Shown piece by piece: positions 1 through 12,058 of a DNA stretch of 64,000 bases; within the stretch, counting starts at the first letter, position 1; the number at the start of each line of letters is the position of its first letter. Location: the NCBI RefSeq assembly GCF_030272615.1, contig NC_081411.1:836802136-836866135 (forward strand). Reading direction: 5' to 3'. The translations under genes were made by a program, and so were the position numbers. This stretch comes from Cryptomeria japonica. Its lineage: Eukaryota > Streptophyta > Pinopsida > Cupressales > Cupressaceae. The notes beneath the pieces were generated by a model. The model was given only the letters and a program-made list of their open reading frames with translations. It did no database searches and was not told the origin of the DNA.

Positions 1-303
1 GATTTACAAAATAGGTTAGATACTTATGATCTTGAAAAGGAAAAAATACTTTGATCACTGAAGGAATTGAAGAATCTACTCAGACCCCAAGTGGACATAC
101 TACAAAGAGCATACAAGAATGCAAAAGCTATTTTGTCTATTCTAGAAACATGTACACTTGATTCAATGAAAGAGTTCCATACTTAGATTATGTCTACACT
201 TGAGTTCACTGAGAACTTGCTGGAGGCATGGGAACATGCTTTTTCTCAATTGAAGAGAAACTTTAGTGACATTTTTCTAAGGCTAGCAATGCATGAATCT
301 TGA
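1..303 (+). pseudogene. Element F: C-terminal tail of a pol-less retroelement ORF
   Basis: Frame 1 reads as a helical, leucine- and lysine-rich protein tail that enters from outside the window and stops at the TGA at 301. It has two internal stops, a TGA near base 52 and a TAG near 184. It contains no copia RT or RNase H motif. The position, just upstream of twin polypurine tracts and an LTR, and the composition (helical, with a phrase like ENLLEAWEHAF near residue 70) resemble the C-terminus of ORF2 in element D (near 43040, phrase EEIENAWDIF). I infer it is the end of the same kind of ORF2. The match is short, so family membership is tentative. Confidence 0.5.
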
Positions 304-558
304 TTCAATTTTTCAAGTTTTTTTGTATATGTAAAACATTTTGATAATTTTTTTCTATATATATATGTATTTTGCTTTTCAATTTGGGATTGTTGTCAAA
401 GGGGGAGTAGAAATATGTATGTGTGTTGTGAAAATTTTGTATGATGTATGTAGTAAGGGGGAGTATATGTATATGTGTATAAATTTTTTTTGTAAGCACA
501 CTTAGCAGTATTGCTGTAAAATTTTCTAAGTGTTGCCATCAATGCCAAAGGGGGAGAT
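304..558 (+). other. Element F 3' UTR with duplicated polypurine tracts
   Basis: Three purine-rich tracts are visible: CAAAGGGGGAGTAG near 398, AAGGGGGAGTA near 457, and CCAAAGGGGGAGAT at 545-558, the last directly abutting the LTR. The last tract is the expected plus-strand primer. The upstream copies match the duplicated tracts seen in B, C, D and E. The stretch is otherwise T-rich and non-coding. Confidence 0.6.
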
Positions 559-1655
559 TGTTGGCTTGATACTAATTGTAATGAATAACTTCATCATATG
601 TTGTCATTGATGAAATTGTCTACCAGTGTGACTTTAAATTTTTTTATAATACAACCGGCATACTAGAGGTTTATATCTAACTGGTACATGGTGACAACTG
701 ATATATACATGGAGACAACTAGGGGATATACATAACTCGACATCAACCTGAAGATAGAGCGAAGATTATCAAAGGAACATCAAAGGATAAATGGTTTATA
801 TGTTTAACTCCAACCGGTATTGTTGTTCCAACCAGTATTCATTGATTATGTGATGGGTTATCACTAGTCGTGATGAGTTATCCTTACCGATAATTTTTTA
901 CGATATTTTTGTGATGAATTATGATTGTTTGATCAGATACACTGCACCTAGGAAATTGTGATATGATTTCTAGAGGCCAACATGAAATCTAAATGTCTAT
1001 ATATTGACATTACAATGAATTATTTTGTATGAGTGAAGGTGATATGTTATGTGATGATTTGATGCGAAGGCAGAAGTGTTAAGTTGCAGAGTATGTTGGT
1101 AATGAAGTGTTGAGTGTGCAGAAGAGGATCTACTCAAGTAAGTTGTGCTACTACTAGATCACACCACTTGTTGTTTTCTAATTAGTGCAACAGTTGAATC
1201 CCCTAACCGAGTAAGCTCTAACAAGCTTCATTGTACAAATCCTCTAACTAGGTGATCCATTAGTTTGGATTCAGATATCCTTTGCTGAGGTTACTCCTTA
1301 TAGGGTACTACCTTTTATAGGGTATAGATTTTAACTAAGTTTTGAGATATTTAACAGGATTCGCTCCTAGCAGGGCAACCTTTTGTAGACCTTAATTGGC
1401 CAGTTATCTATTACTGCAGATAGTTTATTTGTGAGTCCCATCTCACCATGGTTTTTACCTATTTGGGTTTTCCACGTATAAACACTTGTGTTATGGTGGA
1501 TGTTTTACTTATTGTGGATGTTGTTATATAATTTTGGATTACATGCATATTGTTTAACAAACTTGCTAAGTATATCTACCAGTCAGTGTCTAAAGTAGTA
1601 TTGTTTTTGGTGTCATTGATTCACCCCACCTTTTAGTGCTTTACAAGTCCATCAT
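559..1655 (+). mobile_element. Element F 3' LTR (copia-like)
   Basis: The LTR begins TGTTGGCTTGAT directly after the polypurine tract. It contains the block shared by all copia-type LTRs in the window (CCATGGTTTTTACC, then GGGTTTTCCACGTATAAA near 1447-1485). It ends near the usual GATTCACCCC stretch at about 1620. The exact right end is uncertain by about 20 bases because the partner LTR is not in the window. Between about 1200 and 1390 it has a ladder of short degenerate units such as CTAACCGAGTAAG and CTCCTTATAGGGTA, also seen in the LTR of element E, which suggests F and E are closely related. Confidence 0.65.
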
Positions 1656-3773
1656 TTATTATTATTATTATTTTAAATCTTAAAATTAATATTTATTGTA
1701 GTATTAATAATAAGTAAATAAAATTGGTAAAACATCTTAACCCTATCCTTGATTATTTATTACCTTGCCAATTGAAGGGGCGACCGCTAAAAATGAGCAG
1801 CTTGGAGAAGCCTTTAATATAGGTTGAAGCCCTTAAGCAAAGGTTTAACTCATATTTTAATATTATTTATTTTTTTAATTAAAAAACTTAAAATAAATTT
1901 AATTATTATAAAATGAGAATAGTTTCATTTCAGTTTTAAAAATCTATTTGTTACCATATATTTTTATATACAAGATTTAGTATAAATTTAATATTTGTAA
2001 AAGTACTGATTATTTTTTATATCTTTAATAAAATTAGTATGAATGTTGAGTTTAATATATATTTTAAGGGGTTAATAATTGTTTTAAAAAAATATCAATA
2101 TATGTGATTTTTAAAAATTATTTATTGAATATTTAATTGAAAAAACTAATAAATCTAGCTGAAATTATAATGACTTATAAATTTAATCCATTTATATCTA
2201 ACAACCCTTTTAAAAGAAGTTATTGATTTTCTATTTGAAACCTTAAGATTGGCTTATGAATTATATATTTAATCCATGAATTGGTTAAAAATCCATTCAA
2301 CAATCAATAATTTAGTCACAAGGATTTATTCAACAAATTTTTAAAAGATCTTTCATTTAATTATTAAAGACTCATTTATTTAAGACACATTAATTATTAA
2401 AGACTCATTTATTTAAGACACATTATACACGTAATTATAACAATTATTCTAAAATCAAATAATAATATGTTATTCTTATTAAGTAATTATTTTGGAATAG
2501 GTACTTTCTCCAAGTAAATAATTTTCAGCTTATTCTTTCTATAGACAATGTAACAAATTTAATAAGGATAAATACCTTGTGTAATTTAAAGGAACTAGAG
2601 CAAATGATTATTTATTTTCAACAGTTTTCTGTGGTTAAATAAGTTATTATTTAGACACCATATGTTACATGTAAATTTTGATTATTTTCTTCCAAAATAT
2701 TTTTGATAGTTGTCTTAGTAGTAATATTACAAACTTATCTTTTTCTATTTTTTTTCCAAAGCATAGTTAGAATTATCTTTATGAGCATTCTACAACAGTT
2801 TCCTTTTAAGGAAGATAGTAATAAATATTTGCATTTAACAATTCCAAGTAAAGCAATTAGTAATTTTCAACTATTTCATACTTGCAACCATAAGATTAAT
2901 TTCTAAACGATATATCCTTCAAGAATTTCCTTTTCAAGAAATCAAGTATCTAAATTCTTTATAAGCTTCATTACTATGTAGTTCTTCTTTAGAACATATA
3001 AGTAAATAGATTTATTTACAAGTTTTAGTAGATTCTTTTGGAAACAAATGATACTTTACATGTAAATTAGATTTATTAATGTAGAGTTATTTTAGATAGT
3101 ACCTATCAAGTAAATTGAATTACTTTAATATTCAAGCATTTCATAGTGAGTAGTTTTTTTTCATATAATAAATTTAGTTTCATCTTTTATAGTTAGAAAA
3201 CTAAATAAGAGAAATGAAACAAAAAACTATTAGTGTTTTGTATCAAGGGTTCCTCTAGGCCACGCTTATAGGTAATGTCATCATGTTGAATTATTGCCTA
3301 ATAAAGCTGCAACAATGACATTTGTGACATCATCTCTTTAAATCGCTGGGGAGACATAAGGAACATCTAGAAGTTAATATCCAAGGGGTGAGAAATCCCT
3401 CTTGGATTAAAAATCTAATAAGATAAATTTTCTTAATGAACCATCATCCATAAAAAATAGTAGTAAACTCCAATAGGATATGGATACGTGGAATGATTTC
3501 AATATTTTCTTTATCTTTGAAAGGTTTTACAAATTGATAATGGTTTAAGAGTGATGTGAGTCATAGGAATTAGGATTTAGATGAAATAGGAAACAAGAAG
3601 AAGGTCACTATGGACTGTTCTGCTTATGAGCTACCAACATAGGTAGCAACTATAGAGAAACTGTTTGGGATAATCACCCTAGAAAGGGTTGCATACCCAC
3701 CATACAATTTACATCAAACCTAGATAGAAAATAGAATTGCGTATAATACACTTTGATCCCATGTTGAAATGGT
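1656..3773. other. AT-rich stretch with no recognisable gene
   Basis: About 2.1 kb of very AT-rich sequence without a convincing ORF, LTR terminus or TIR. The ORFs inside it are short and of low-complexity composition. It may be a badly decayed element or spacer. The only clear structure is a short tandem duplication at 2359-2424. Confidence 0.5.
2359..2424. repeat. 33-bp perfect tandem duplication
   Basis: A unit beginning AATTATTAAAGACTCATT occurs twice back to back (2359-2391 and 2392-2424) without a visible difference, so the duplication is recent compared with its surroundings. Confidence 0.85.
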
Positions 3774-3860
3774 GTATGTAGGCAATCTAGGGATCAATTT
3801 TTTCCTAGTATGTAGGCAATCTAGCGATCGATTTTTTCCTAATATGTAGGCATTCGGGGA
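3774..3860. repeat. 34-bp tandem repeat, about 2.5 copies
   Basis: Units start GTATGTAGGCAATCTAG at 3774 and 3808, with a third, diverged partial copy from 3842. They sit just outside the 3' LTR of copia element A. No function is suggested. Confidence 0.8.
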
Positions 3861-3908
3861 TGGGGTCTAGGATTTTATTTCTTAAAGGTGATGAAATAAC
3901 TCTGATTC

Positions 3909-5254
3909 TGGGCATACAACTGAGAGGGAGGGGAATCAGTTGTCTCAAAAACTTATGCAACTTAAACTTATTCTTAGATATGATAATTAAGCATGAAAGC
4001 ATAAATCAACTACACATCAAGAACACACATAACACCAAGATTTTTGACTTGGAAAACCCGATTAAGAGAAAAACCACAATGGGAACCTACCCACAATATG
4101 ATGATACTCTGTTAGAAGTATTAGAAATATTACAATAGGGAATGCACATGCATTTAGGCGCACTGCCTAGAGCTCACTGCTCAAAAACAAGAAAGGGCTA
4201 CAACCCAGACAAGACTCACTATCTTACAAATAGATTCAGATCACATCCAAAAGATCATGAACTAAGAAATAACATCTTACAATTCCAATTAAGCACATAA
4301 CAAATTCCACATCTCACACTTCTTCTCTGCCTCGGAAAGATGTATACATTATTCACTCATACACATTCTGATTCTCATCCATACACACAATTACAAAGAT
4401 ATTACATTTATTTATACATGACATCAACCTTGTGAAAATCATTAAGGTCGACTCAACACTCGCCACCTAATTACAAAAATATAACCATACATGCTACAAT
4501 ATCACATGTGGATCAAGAAATGTTGGCTAAGACATAGCATGGACCTAAATTATCACCTCAAACATGCTACACCTCCAATAATTATGCATCAAACATTTGC
4601 AAAACACTATGATCATTTGGTCGCCTGAAAACATGAAGAACACCAACACACCGAAGAAAATCATCAATTACGAGCTCAAAAATCAATGCAGGATACCAAC
4701 ACAAAAGGCACATGATTCAGAAACATCTACAAGCATCATGAATTACCACCGCAACATCCACACCAACACAAATTACTAGAATCATCATTATCATTATACC
4801 AAACCTTAGGAACACTAACTGTAATGACTGTCAACCTAGAAAAATCACTTGCAAAGCTCCAAACCATGAACTAATTGAATTGAGGACACAAAGAAACATC
4901 CCAAATATAACTCCAAATCCATAGATCAAGATATTACAATGCAGAGCAATGCAGATCAAAATACTAACACTTTGTTGCCACTTAATAACTGAAAAACTAG
5001 CCACAACATAGACACCCATAACTCACTCAAATATTCATGCGAACCTCTGCAAATTAAATTGAATCAATTATAGTCATCCCTCTAAAAACCCTTTAATCCA
5101 CAAACTCTAATCTTCACCATATTGAGCAAACCAATTCACTAAACTCCACTACATCACTGCCACCAATAAAGAAATATGTTGACATAAATGACAACACATC
5201 TCTCATATATCTCTCAAGAACATATTTGCCACATACTTCCAACAATCTCCAACA
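3909..5254 (-). mobile_element. Copia element A, 3' LTR
   Basis: On the minus strand the LTR starts TGTTGGAGAT at 5254, after a purine tract CCAAATGGGGAGAT, and ends near 3909 after the typical CCCTCTCAGTTGT stretch. It carries the block common to the other copia LTRs (in plus sense, CACAATGGGAACC and GCCTAGAGCTCACTGCTC near 4075-4180). At the inner edge the ten bases TGTTGGAGAT are duplicated, so the true start could be 5244. The matching 5' LTR lies beyond the window. No coding potential is expected here, and the ORFs inside are chance. Confidence 0.7.
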
Positions 5255-5585
5255 ATCTCCCCATTTGGTATTGATGGAAACATATGATGTGAAAAATAAT
5301 CAATGACAAAGAAATCAACAATTCTCTCATATTACTCTCTCCCCTTTTCATGGCTTTCTCCTAACATAGTTTTTCACATGAATCTCTTCCCCTTTGACAT
5401 CAATGACAAAGGAACATATTTGAAATCAAATCAAAATAATAAATCACAAAACCAAATCTGAACTTGTGACTCACAAATTTGACTCTTGACTATTCCCCCT
5501 AAGTAGCAGTCTCCACTCATCAATCCAGATTACAAGATATGACTATGAAATGCACCAGACTGATGCAAATCAATGCATCTTAGTT
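5255..5585 (-). other. Element A 3' UTR with polypurine tracts
   Basis: This lies between the polyprotein stop and the 3' LTR. Reading minus, it holds several purine tracts. In plus sense these are CTCTCCCC near 5338-5344, TCTTCCCCTTTGAC near 5385 and CTATTCCCCCTAAG near 5490, and the proximal CTCCCCATTTGG is at 5257-5267. The repetition of polypurine-like tracts is shared with B, C, D, E and F. Confidence 0.55.
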
Positions 5586-7153
5586 CTAATCAGGACAGAC
5601 AATCACCCCTAACTTCCCTCTAAGATAATAAAAAATATCCTTAGGCAAAGGCTTCCTAAAGATGTCTGCAATCTGTTCCTTTATAGATAATACTCCAATC
5701 TAATTTCCTTCTCATTTACCTTCTCCCTCAAAAAATGAAACTTGATGGATATATGCTTAGTCTTTGAATGCAACACCAAATTCTTAGAAATGTTAATAAC
5801 ACTTGAATTGTCACAGTAGATAGCAATAGGCTCATCATACTCAACTCTGATATCTTTCAACATCTACTTCATCTAACCCACCTAAGTACAATTTTAGAAA
5901 CAACAATATATTCTACCTCCATAGTAGATAGAGAAATACAATTCTACTTTTTGCTCAACCATGAAACCAATCTCTTTCTCAAAAATAATGCACCACCACT
6001 AGTACTCTTCTAGTCATCAACATCTCTTGACCAATCAACATCAGTAAAAGAACTCAAATTAAAATCATCATCTTTAGGATGCCATAAACCAAAATCAATA
6101 GTTCCTTTCAAATATCTAAAAATTATTTTAAAAGCTACAACATGAGATTCCTTAGTATCAGCTTGAAATCTAGCAACAAGACAAATGACATTCATGATAT
6201 CAGGTCTGGTCTGAGTCAAATAGAGAAATCAACCAATCATAGATCTATATCTAGTCTTCTTTTCTTTAGGAGAATCATCATCCTTAGTCAACTTACATCT
6301 AGTCACCATAGGAGTTCCAACTGGATTTGTATCTTCTAAACCAAACTTCTTTAATAACTCTTTTACATACTTGGACTGAGATATAAAAAATGCCTTTATC
6401 TCACTGAGTAATTCACAATCCCAAAAAAAATTTCATCTCTCCAATCGTAGACATCTCAAATTCATTATGTATCTCATGAGCAAACTTTTTACATAGGCTC
6501 TCATTTCTACCAAAGATAATATAATCAACAAATACTTCAACAATCAGAATGTTATCATTATCAATCTTAAAGTACACATTACTATCAACAGTACCTTTGT
6601 TGGTTCCTAGCTTCAATAGATACTTATTCAATCTAGCATACCATGCTCTTGGGGCTTTCTTGAGTCCATACAATGTTTTCTTCAACCGATAAACCATATC
6701 ACCTTGATCAGTCAACTAAAATCCATCTTATTTCTCAATGTACATCTCTTCTTCCAATTCACCATTTAAGAATGTTAACTTGACATCCATCTGATAGACT
6801 TTAAAATTCTTGTAAGAAACATACGCAAGAAATAAACTAACAGCTTCAATCCTTTCTAGTGGAGCAAAAGTCTCCTCAAAATCAATTCCTTCCATTTGTG
6901 AATATCCTTTACAAACAAGTCTAGCTTTGTTTCTAATAACTTCACCTTGCTCATTCAATTTGTTCTGAAAGATCCATTTAGTTCCAATTACATTTTTGTC
7001 CTTAGGTTTGGAAACAAGATCCCATGCATTACTCTTTTCATTTGATTCAATTCTTCTTCCATTTATTTTACCCAATGTTCATCTTTACATGCTTCATTCA
7101 CATCCTCAGGTTCAATCTTTGAAATCAAACAATACTCAACTTGATATTCAACA
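5586..7153 (-). pseudogene. Element A polyprotein, RT and RNase H part (Ty1/copia)
   Basis: Reading minus from 7153, the reverse transcriptase begins with the copia signature [12 protein letters not shown], followed by [22 protein letters not shown], and the active-site region VFVDYIIFG near 6530, where the usual second Asp of FVDD has become Tyr. The connection and RNase H follow: TQTRPDIMN near 6210, FTDVDW near 6040, YCDNSSVINISKN near 5810 and HSKTKHISIK. The natural stop is at 5586-5588, after a region matching the PLPKE ending of copia RNase H. Stops and frameshifts break the frame several times, so it cannot make enzyme. The N-terminal continuation lies at 12059-13752, beyond insert H1. 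Confidence 0.85.
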
Positions 7154-10100
7154 TGTAATGCCCCGCCAGGAAACCCCTAAGGGTTTAAGATAAAAACACT
7201 CAAATAGAGTGTAAATTTTTTTTTTTTTTTTAAGTAATAATTAGGAGCGTTAATGACAAGTTACAATATTAAGATAGATTGAAGTTAACTCAATTCATAA
7301 TTAGACACGACGTTAAAATACATTGGAGTTATCTGTCAACTTAGATATCACAACAGAAGGCTCAAACAATCCTAAGGAGTTTCCTAACGCGATTACATAA
7401 CCTTACACCTAATTCAACTTGCGTCATTAGATCCATTAAACTAGATATCTTAATTACGAGATAACGCATAGATCTTGGCTAATGGTTTGGCATCTTCAAA
7501 TTTTAGGAATCGATCATTTACTTCGGGTGGATAGGAGGCCCTTGATAGGTTATTTAATTAATGCACTTAATTTTCATAATTTTCATTAAGAGGTCTCCCA
7601 AAAGGGTTCATGCTTTTAATATAGTGAGGTTCATTCTTTGGGTTTGAGGTATCCATTCACAAATGATTTCATCCTTTAATGTTTAATAATAGGCTTAATG
7701 AGATTCATACATTTAAGGTTAAACTACGATTAGTAAAGCGTGGTTTCCTTCATTTGATTTTAGGATATTCACCCACACTTGATATCTTTCTTAAATATTG
7801 AAAGTATGGTTCATAGGAAGAATTCATTCCTTAGGGATTAACTACAACAATCAGAGTGAGATCCCTTCATTTGGTTCCATGCGTAGCCAACTGATGGGTT
7901 GAAAATTCTTATGATAGGTATAGTGTGAGTAGCCATGGGAATTCACTTGAAGTTTAAAAATAATACTACTAGATGGCTAGAATCATTACATGAAAAATGT
8001 ATTTGAGCCACAAGAGTTCATCCTTTAACTTTAAGATATAGTTAGGAAGATAATATTTAACATTTCAAGATTAAAGTAATAAGATCATAATGACGTTCTT
8101 CTATTCGGATTAAAATACAAATTATCTTTTTGCATATCTCTTGTTTTGATTCTCTTCTTGTTAAATGATCTTAAAATGAGAGAGATACTTTTACTAGGAT
8201 TTAATGTTTGAACAACAAATCCACTACTTTTCCATTTTAGTTTAATTTTAGCAATCATGAGGGATTCCTTTTATAAGGGATTAAAAATATGGATATTCAA
8301 TTGATTTCACCCAATTATAAATGTAATCTGGTGAGGATTATTGATAATAATTACAACGTAAATTACTAAGTATATTCTTCCAATATACAACATGAATTAC
8401 CTAATTGAGTCCACACAATTATCAATTTACTTTGGTGAGGATTATAGTTAAGGTAAAAGCGTGAAATAACTTAACAAATCATCCAATGCAATGAAGTATA
8501 ATTAACATGGCGTGAATTCATTCACTAAGGTAAAAAGATAGATATTTATATGATGTTCATCTTCCGGATTTCCATCTACGAGTTTGTGACATAAATTTTA
8601 ACTTTGTTTCCTTTTTGCATTCATTCCATTTATATACTTAATATCAAGTTATTCCAATAAAGTATTCCAGCAAGATTCTTTCCACTATTACAATTTAATT
8701 TAACATTATCAGATTGCTTTTTCCACAACTTTAATTACAATATTTTAAATACTTGCCATAATCATAATTCACAATGTTTTATGAACTTAAATAACTACGT
8801 TTATCCATATGAATAATGTTATGCACTTAAATTTGAATTCATTAAATTTCCACCATGCACTCATGCAAGAATACAACCCTACATGATAATTTGAAACATA
8901 AAACAAGTACGCTAAAAACATCACATAACACAGGTATGATCTCGGAGTTCACCCCGGATGGGCTACATCTCCGGGTCTGCTCAACTGCAAGACCCCTTTG
9001 GTATTATATCGTTAGGAATTCCAAATTTATAAGTCTTTTACATCTTGCCACTTAGGCGAATACAATCAATATACAACAGACACTTCGAACAGGATATACA
9101 TAATTGGTCCCTTCTAAAGCGGGATCCAACTGACAATTCAAGCAAGTACAGGTTCTAATGACTGACGTAACTTGACTAGGGGCGAATTTGGTTATGACCA
9201 ACCCAATTAACCCAACGACCGGGTTCAAAACAAACCTAGCAAGACGTGCTACTATAACAGATGCATTGACTACTAAAATAATAATGGGTCGTCCTCTAGC
9301 GTAACAGGTAATTACAACATCTTCCAAGTTGTCTTAAGCGTCTAGACAGTCAAGTTGTACCTTAGATAAACGCTAATGACATGCTAGTATTACAACAATA
9401 ATCTAACCCCTGTTTAATGATACAAAAAAAAAACATCTCTCCTCTACTGAAGCAAAATATACTAAGAGTAAAGGAAGGAATGGACAATCATTTCCAAGTT
9501 AAACTAAGCCTCTCTTGCATACATAAACAAAAAGAAATTAAAATCCGTTACCCTCATGAAATTTACTCACTATCTTAAAATCAACTCTCGTTTGATATTC
9601 TCTCTCTCTTTTTTTTTCAAAAACAAACAACTACGATGAAAGTCATGGCTATACTAAAACCCAAAATCGATATGTGAAATTATCAATATACGTTAAATAG
9701 GGGATATCTATATTAGCCTATATTTTAATATACACATTTATCTTCCTTTTTTTTTTATATTAAAAAAAAATACATTGATTACTAAAATCAAAATTTCCAC
9801 TACATTGTTGAAATGCAAAATATTACTCAAAGTGCATTCACACTAACAAGCATCTCTTCTTTTTTTAAATATATATAAAATGGGACAAACTAAAACCCCT
9901 TTTTTTTAAAAACCTACAAAAACAACTATTTATTATCTTTCATTTAACAAAACAACTATTTATTATCTTTCATTTAACAAAACAAATTAAAAAAAAAAAA
10001 AAAAAAAAAAATTTAGAAGGGGTTTGCCCTCGGCTAAACCCTAGCCAGGGAACCCCGCGGTGGCGCTCGCGGTGGTGCCCGCAGGCGCCGCGGCCACCGC

Positions 10101-12053
10101 GGCCCCTGCGGCCACCGCCGTGAGCCGCAGTCGCTGCGAAGGCTTGCGGGGAGGGGTCCACGGGGAGGCGTGCGGGAGTTTAAACCTGCGAACGGAGGGG
10201 AGAACAATGGGGTAGCGAGCGGGGGAGGGGAGGAGGAGCGGGTGGAGCTCCGCTCCCCGCCCTCCAAACCCCAACCCACATTCAAACAACCACGCACAGC
10301 GCGGTAAAAATAAACGCAGTTCCCCCCCCTTTTTTTTTAACAATGAAAAAAAAAATGAACTGTTTCAAAATTTCAATATTTCGATTCAATTAGACAAGCG
10401 TTTTTTTTTTGTTTTTATCTTTCTAAAATTTTTTAGATCAAAACCAAATGACATGGCCACAAGAGTGCCAAATCCCCCCATACCCCATTTTAACAGCCAT
10501 AAAAAAAAATTCCCAGATTTATACCAAAATCTTCATTATGGGAGGAAATGTCTCCTATCAAGTTTAAAATCACAAAATCCTTTAACAACAAGGATTTGAT
10601 TCAAAATAACCAAGTTGGGAAGAGACTGAAAACTAACTTCAAACACATTCATGAGAAATACTGTTTTTTTTTTTAATCTTGTATTCAACAATAGATCAAG
10701 AAGAAGATACGAATCCTACCTCATAGTGCAGATTCCGGGCTTGAATCTTGATGAAGAGCATTCCCAATCTGCTGCTCCAAGACCAATTTCCCCCATTTTT
10801 TCCCAAAAGAAAAACTCCCCAAAATGCTTACAAAACTAGGTTAAAAGAAAAACCCTAATTTTGCCCTAATTTTCAATTTCGAAAATTAGGCATTTATTTT
10901 TAAAATGAAATAGATGAAAATCCCATTGGGAGCCATTCCTTTCCTCCTTACTCATTTTCTTTTAAAATTTAAAAGCTCCCATCTCTTATTCCACTCTATT
11001 TTTTTTTTTTAAATTTTCTTCATATCACTTTAGCCCACACGTTATATTTTGATTAATCTAATTTTCTAAAAATCAAACTTTTTTTTTTATATTTTATCAA
11101 CTGTACAAGTAAAATGGAACTAATTTCTTTTTAATAATAAATTTTACCCCTTTTCCCCCAACAAGCGAAAATGATTAATTTATTTCTATTTCACAATTGA
11201 CTTTTAAATTTTTCCTTTCCAAAACGCATAATTTATTAAAATCGTTGTTATTAAAATTAACTATTAAATTAACTCGCTACAACAAAATAAAGCGACATTT
11301 TTAAAATAAATGACCGATCTAATGCAAGAGTCTTATTTATTCTAATTTCCCAACTACATATGCGTAAATGTTACAACTGTGTAAACGAGCACACTAACCC
11401 CAGTTAAATACCTTAAGCTTGCTACAATAACAATTTAAAGCAATCTCTCAAATTAATGATTAATCATATAAAAGAAACTACCTATTTAAATTTCCATATC
11501 ACAAATGTGCTCGTCTACTCATAAATTTGAATTTTAATACTTAGGATAACAAACCTCGCTTACCTCGCGTGAGGCACGCAAATCGAGGAAGTCCTCCAAA
11601 TCTCTTGACACACATCCCAATGAAACGCAAGCCCCACGAATCCACACACGAAGCTCACCTAACCATGGCTAAGGCAAGACGAGAGTTATATGACCACTAA
11701 ATCCGAATTCAAAAGATGAAAGAGCATACTCAACCTTGCAAATTCCAAAGGAGATGAACCTTGCCCTAAGCGGTGTTGTACCTGCAATCTCCTGCACCCA
11801 TGAATTCATACAAGCACGCATATACATATACATATTCAATGAAGGCGTTAGCTCAAGATTTATCTCAAGGGTTAGGAACAATTACATTTACACGAGAATC
11901 GATGCAAAAGCACAATAATAAGTATGCACAATTTATTTATATTATCTAAACTACACATTGCATATCGGTTAATCTACCATTCAAGAATGCAACATAGGAA
12001 GTCAATCATGGTTAAACGGGTTTTAAAAATCCGACTAGGGTGTGGGCATTACA
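7154..12053 (-). mobile_element. Insert H1: 4.9 kb LTR-like element, no coding domains
   Basis: The insert is bounded by a 5-bp TSD, CAACA, at 7149-7153 and 12054-12058, and the copia A reading resumes across it. Its ends are perfect 10-bp inverted repeats, TGTAATGCCC and GGGCATTACA. I see no internal pair of direct LTRs, no PBS or polypurine tract and no RT or integrase motif. The simplest reading is a very long solo LTR of a gypsy-type element, and a LARD-like derivative is the alternative. The minus strand is the likely sense, by comparison with H2: a GC-rich block (10330 down to 10019) is followed by a long T run in both. Boundaries are secure; the classification is not. Confidence 0.6.
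9984..10330 (-). other. GC-rich island and poly-A/T tract inside H1
   Basis: About 310 bases of strongly GC-rich sequence (10019-10330), with CCGCGG and GGCCACCGCG motifs and long G-rich runs, stand in otherwise AT-rich DNA. A run of about 23 A on the plus strand precedes it (about 9988-10010). ORFs are open in several frames only because stop codons are AT-rich. The peptides are Arg/Gly/Pro/Ala-rich and match no domain I know. A structurally similar block occurs in H2, so it is part of the element and may be its transcribed or promoter-proximal region. Confidence 0.6.
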
Positions 12054-12058
12054 CAACA

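Noticed and set aside
3860-5019. Several 60-92 codon ORFs on both strands
   Set aside because: They lie in the 3' LTR of element A and have no domain or consistent codon pattern.
9970-10343. Overlapping minus-strand ORFs in the GC-rich block of H1, Arg/Gly/Pro-rich
   Set aside because: Several frames are open at once only because the block is GC-rich; no domain, start context or conservation supports a protein.
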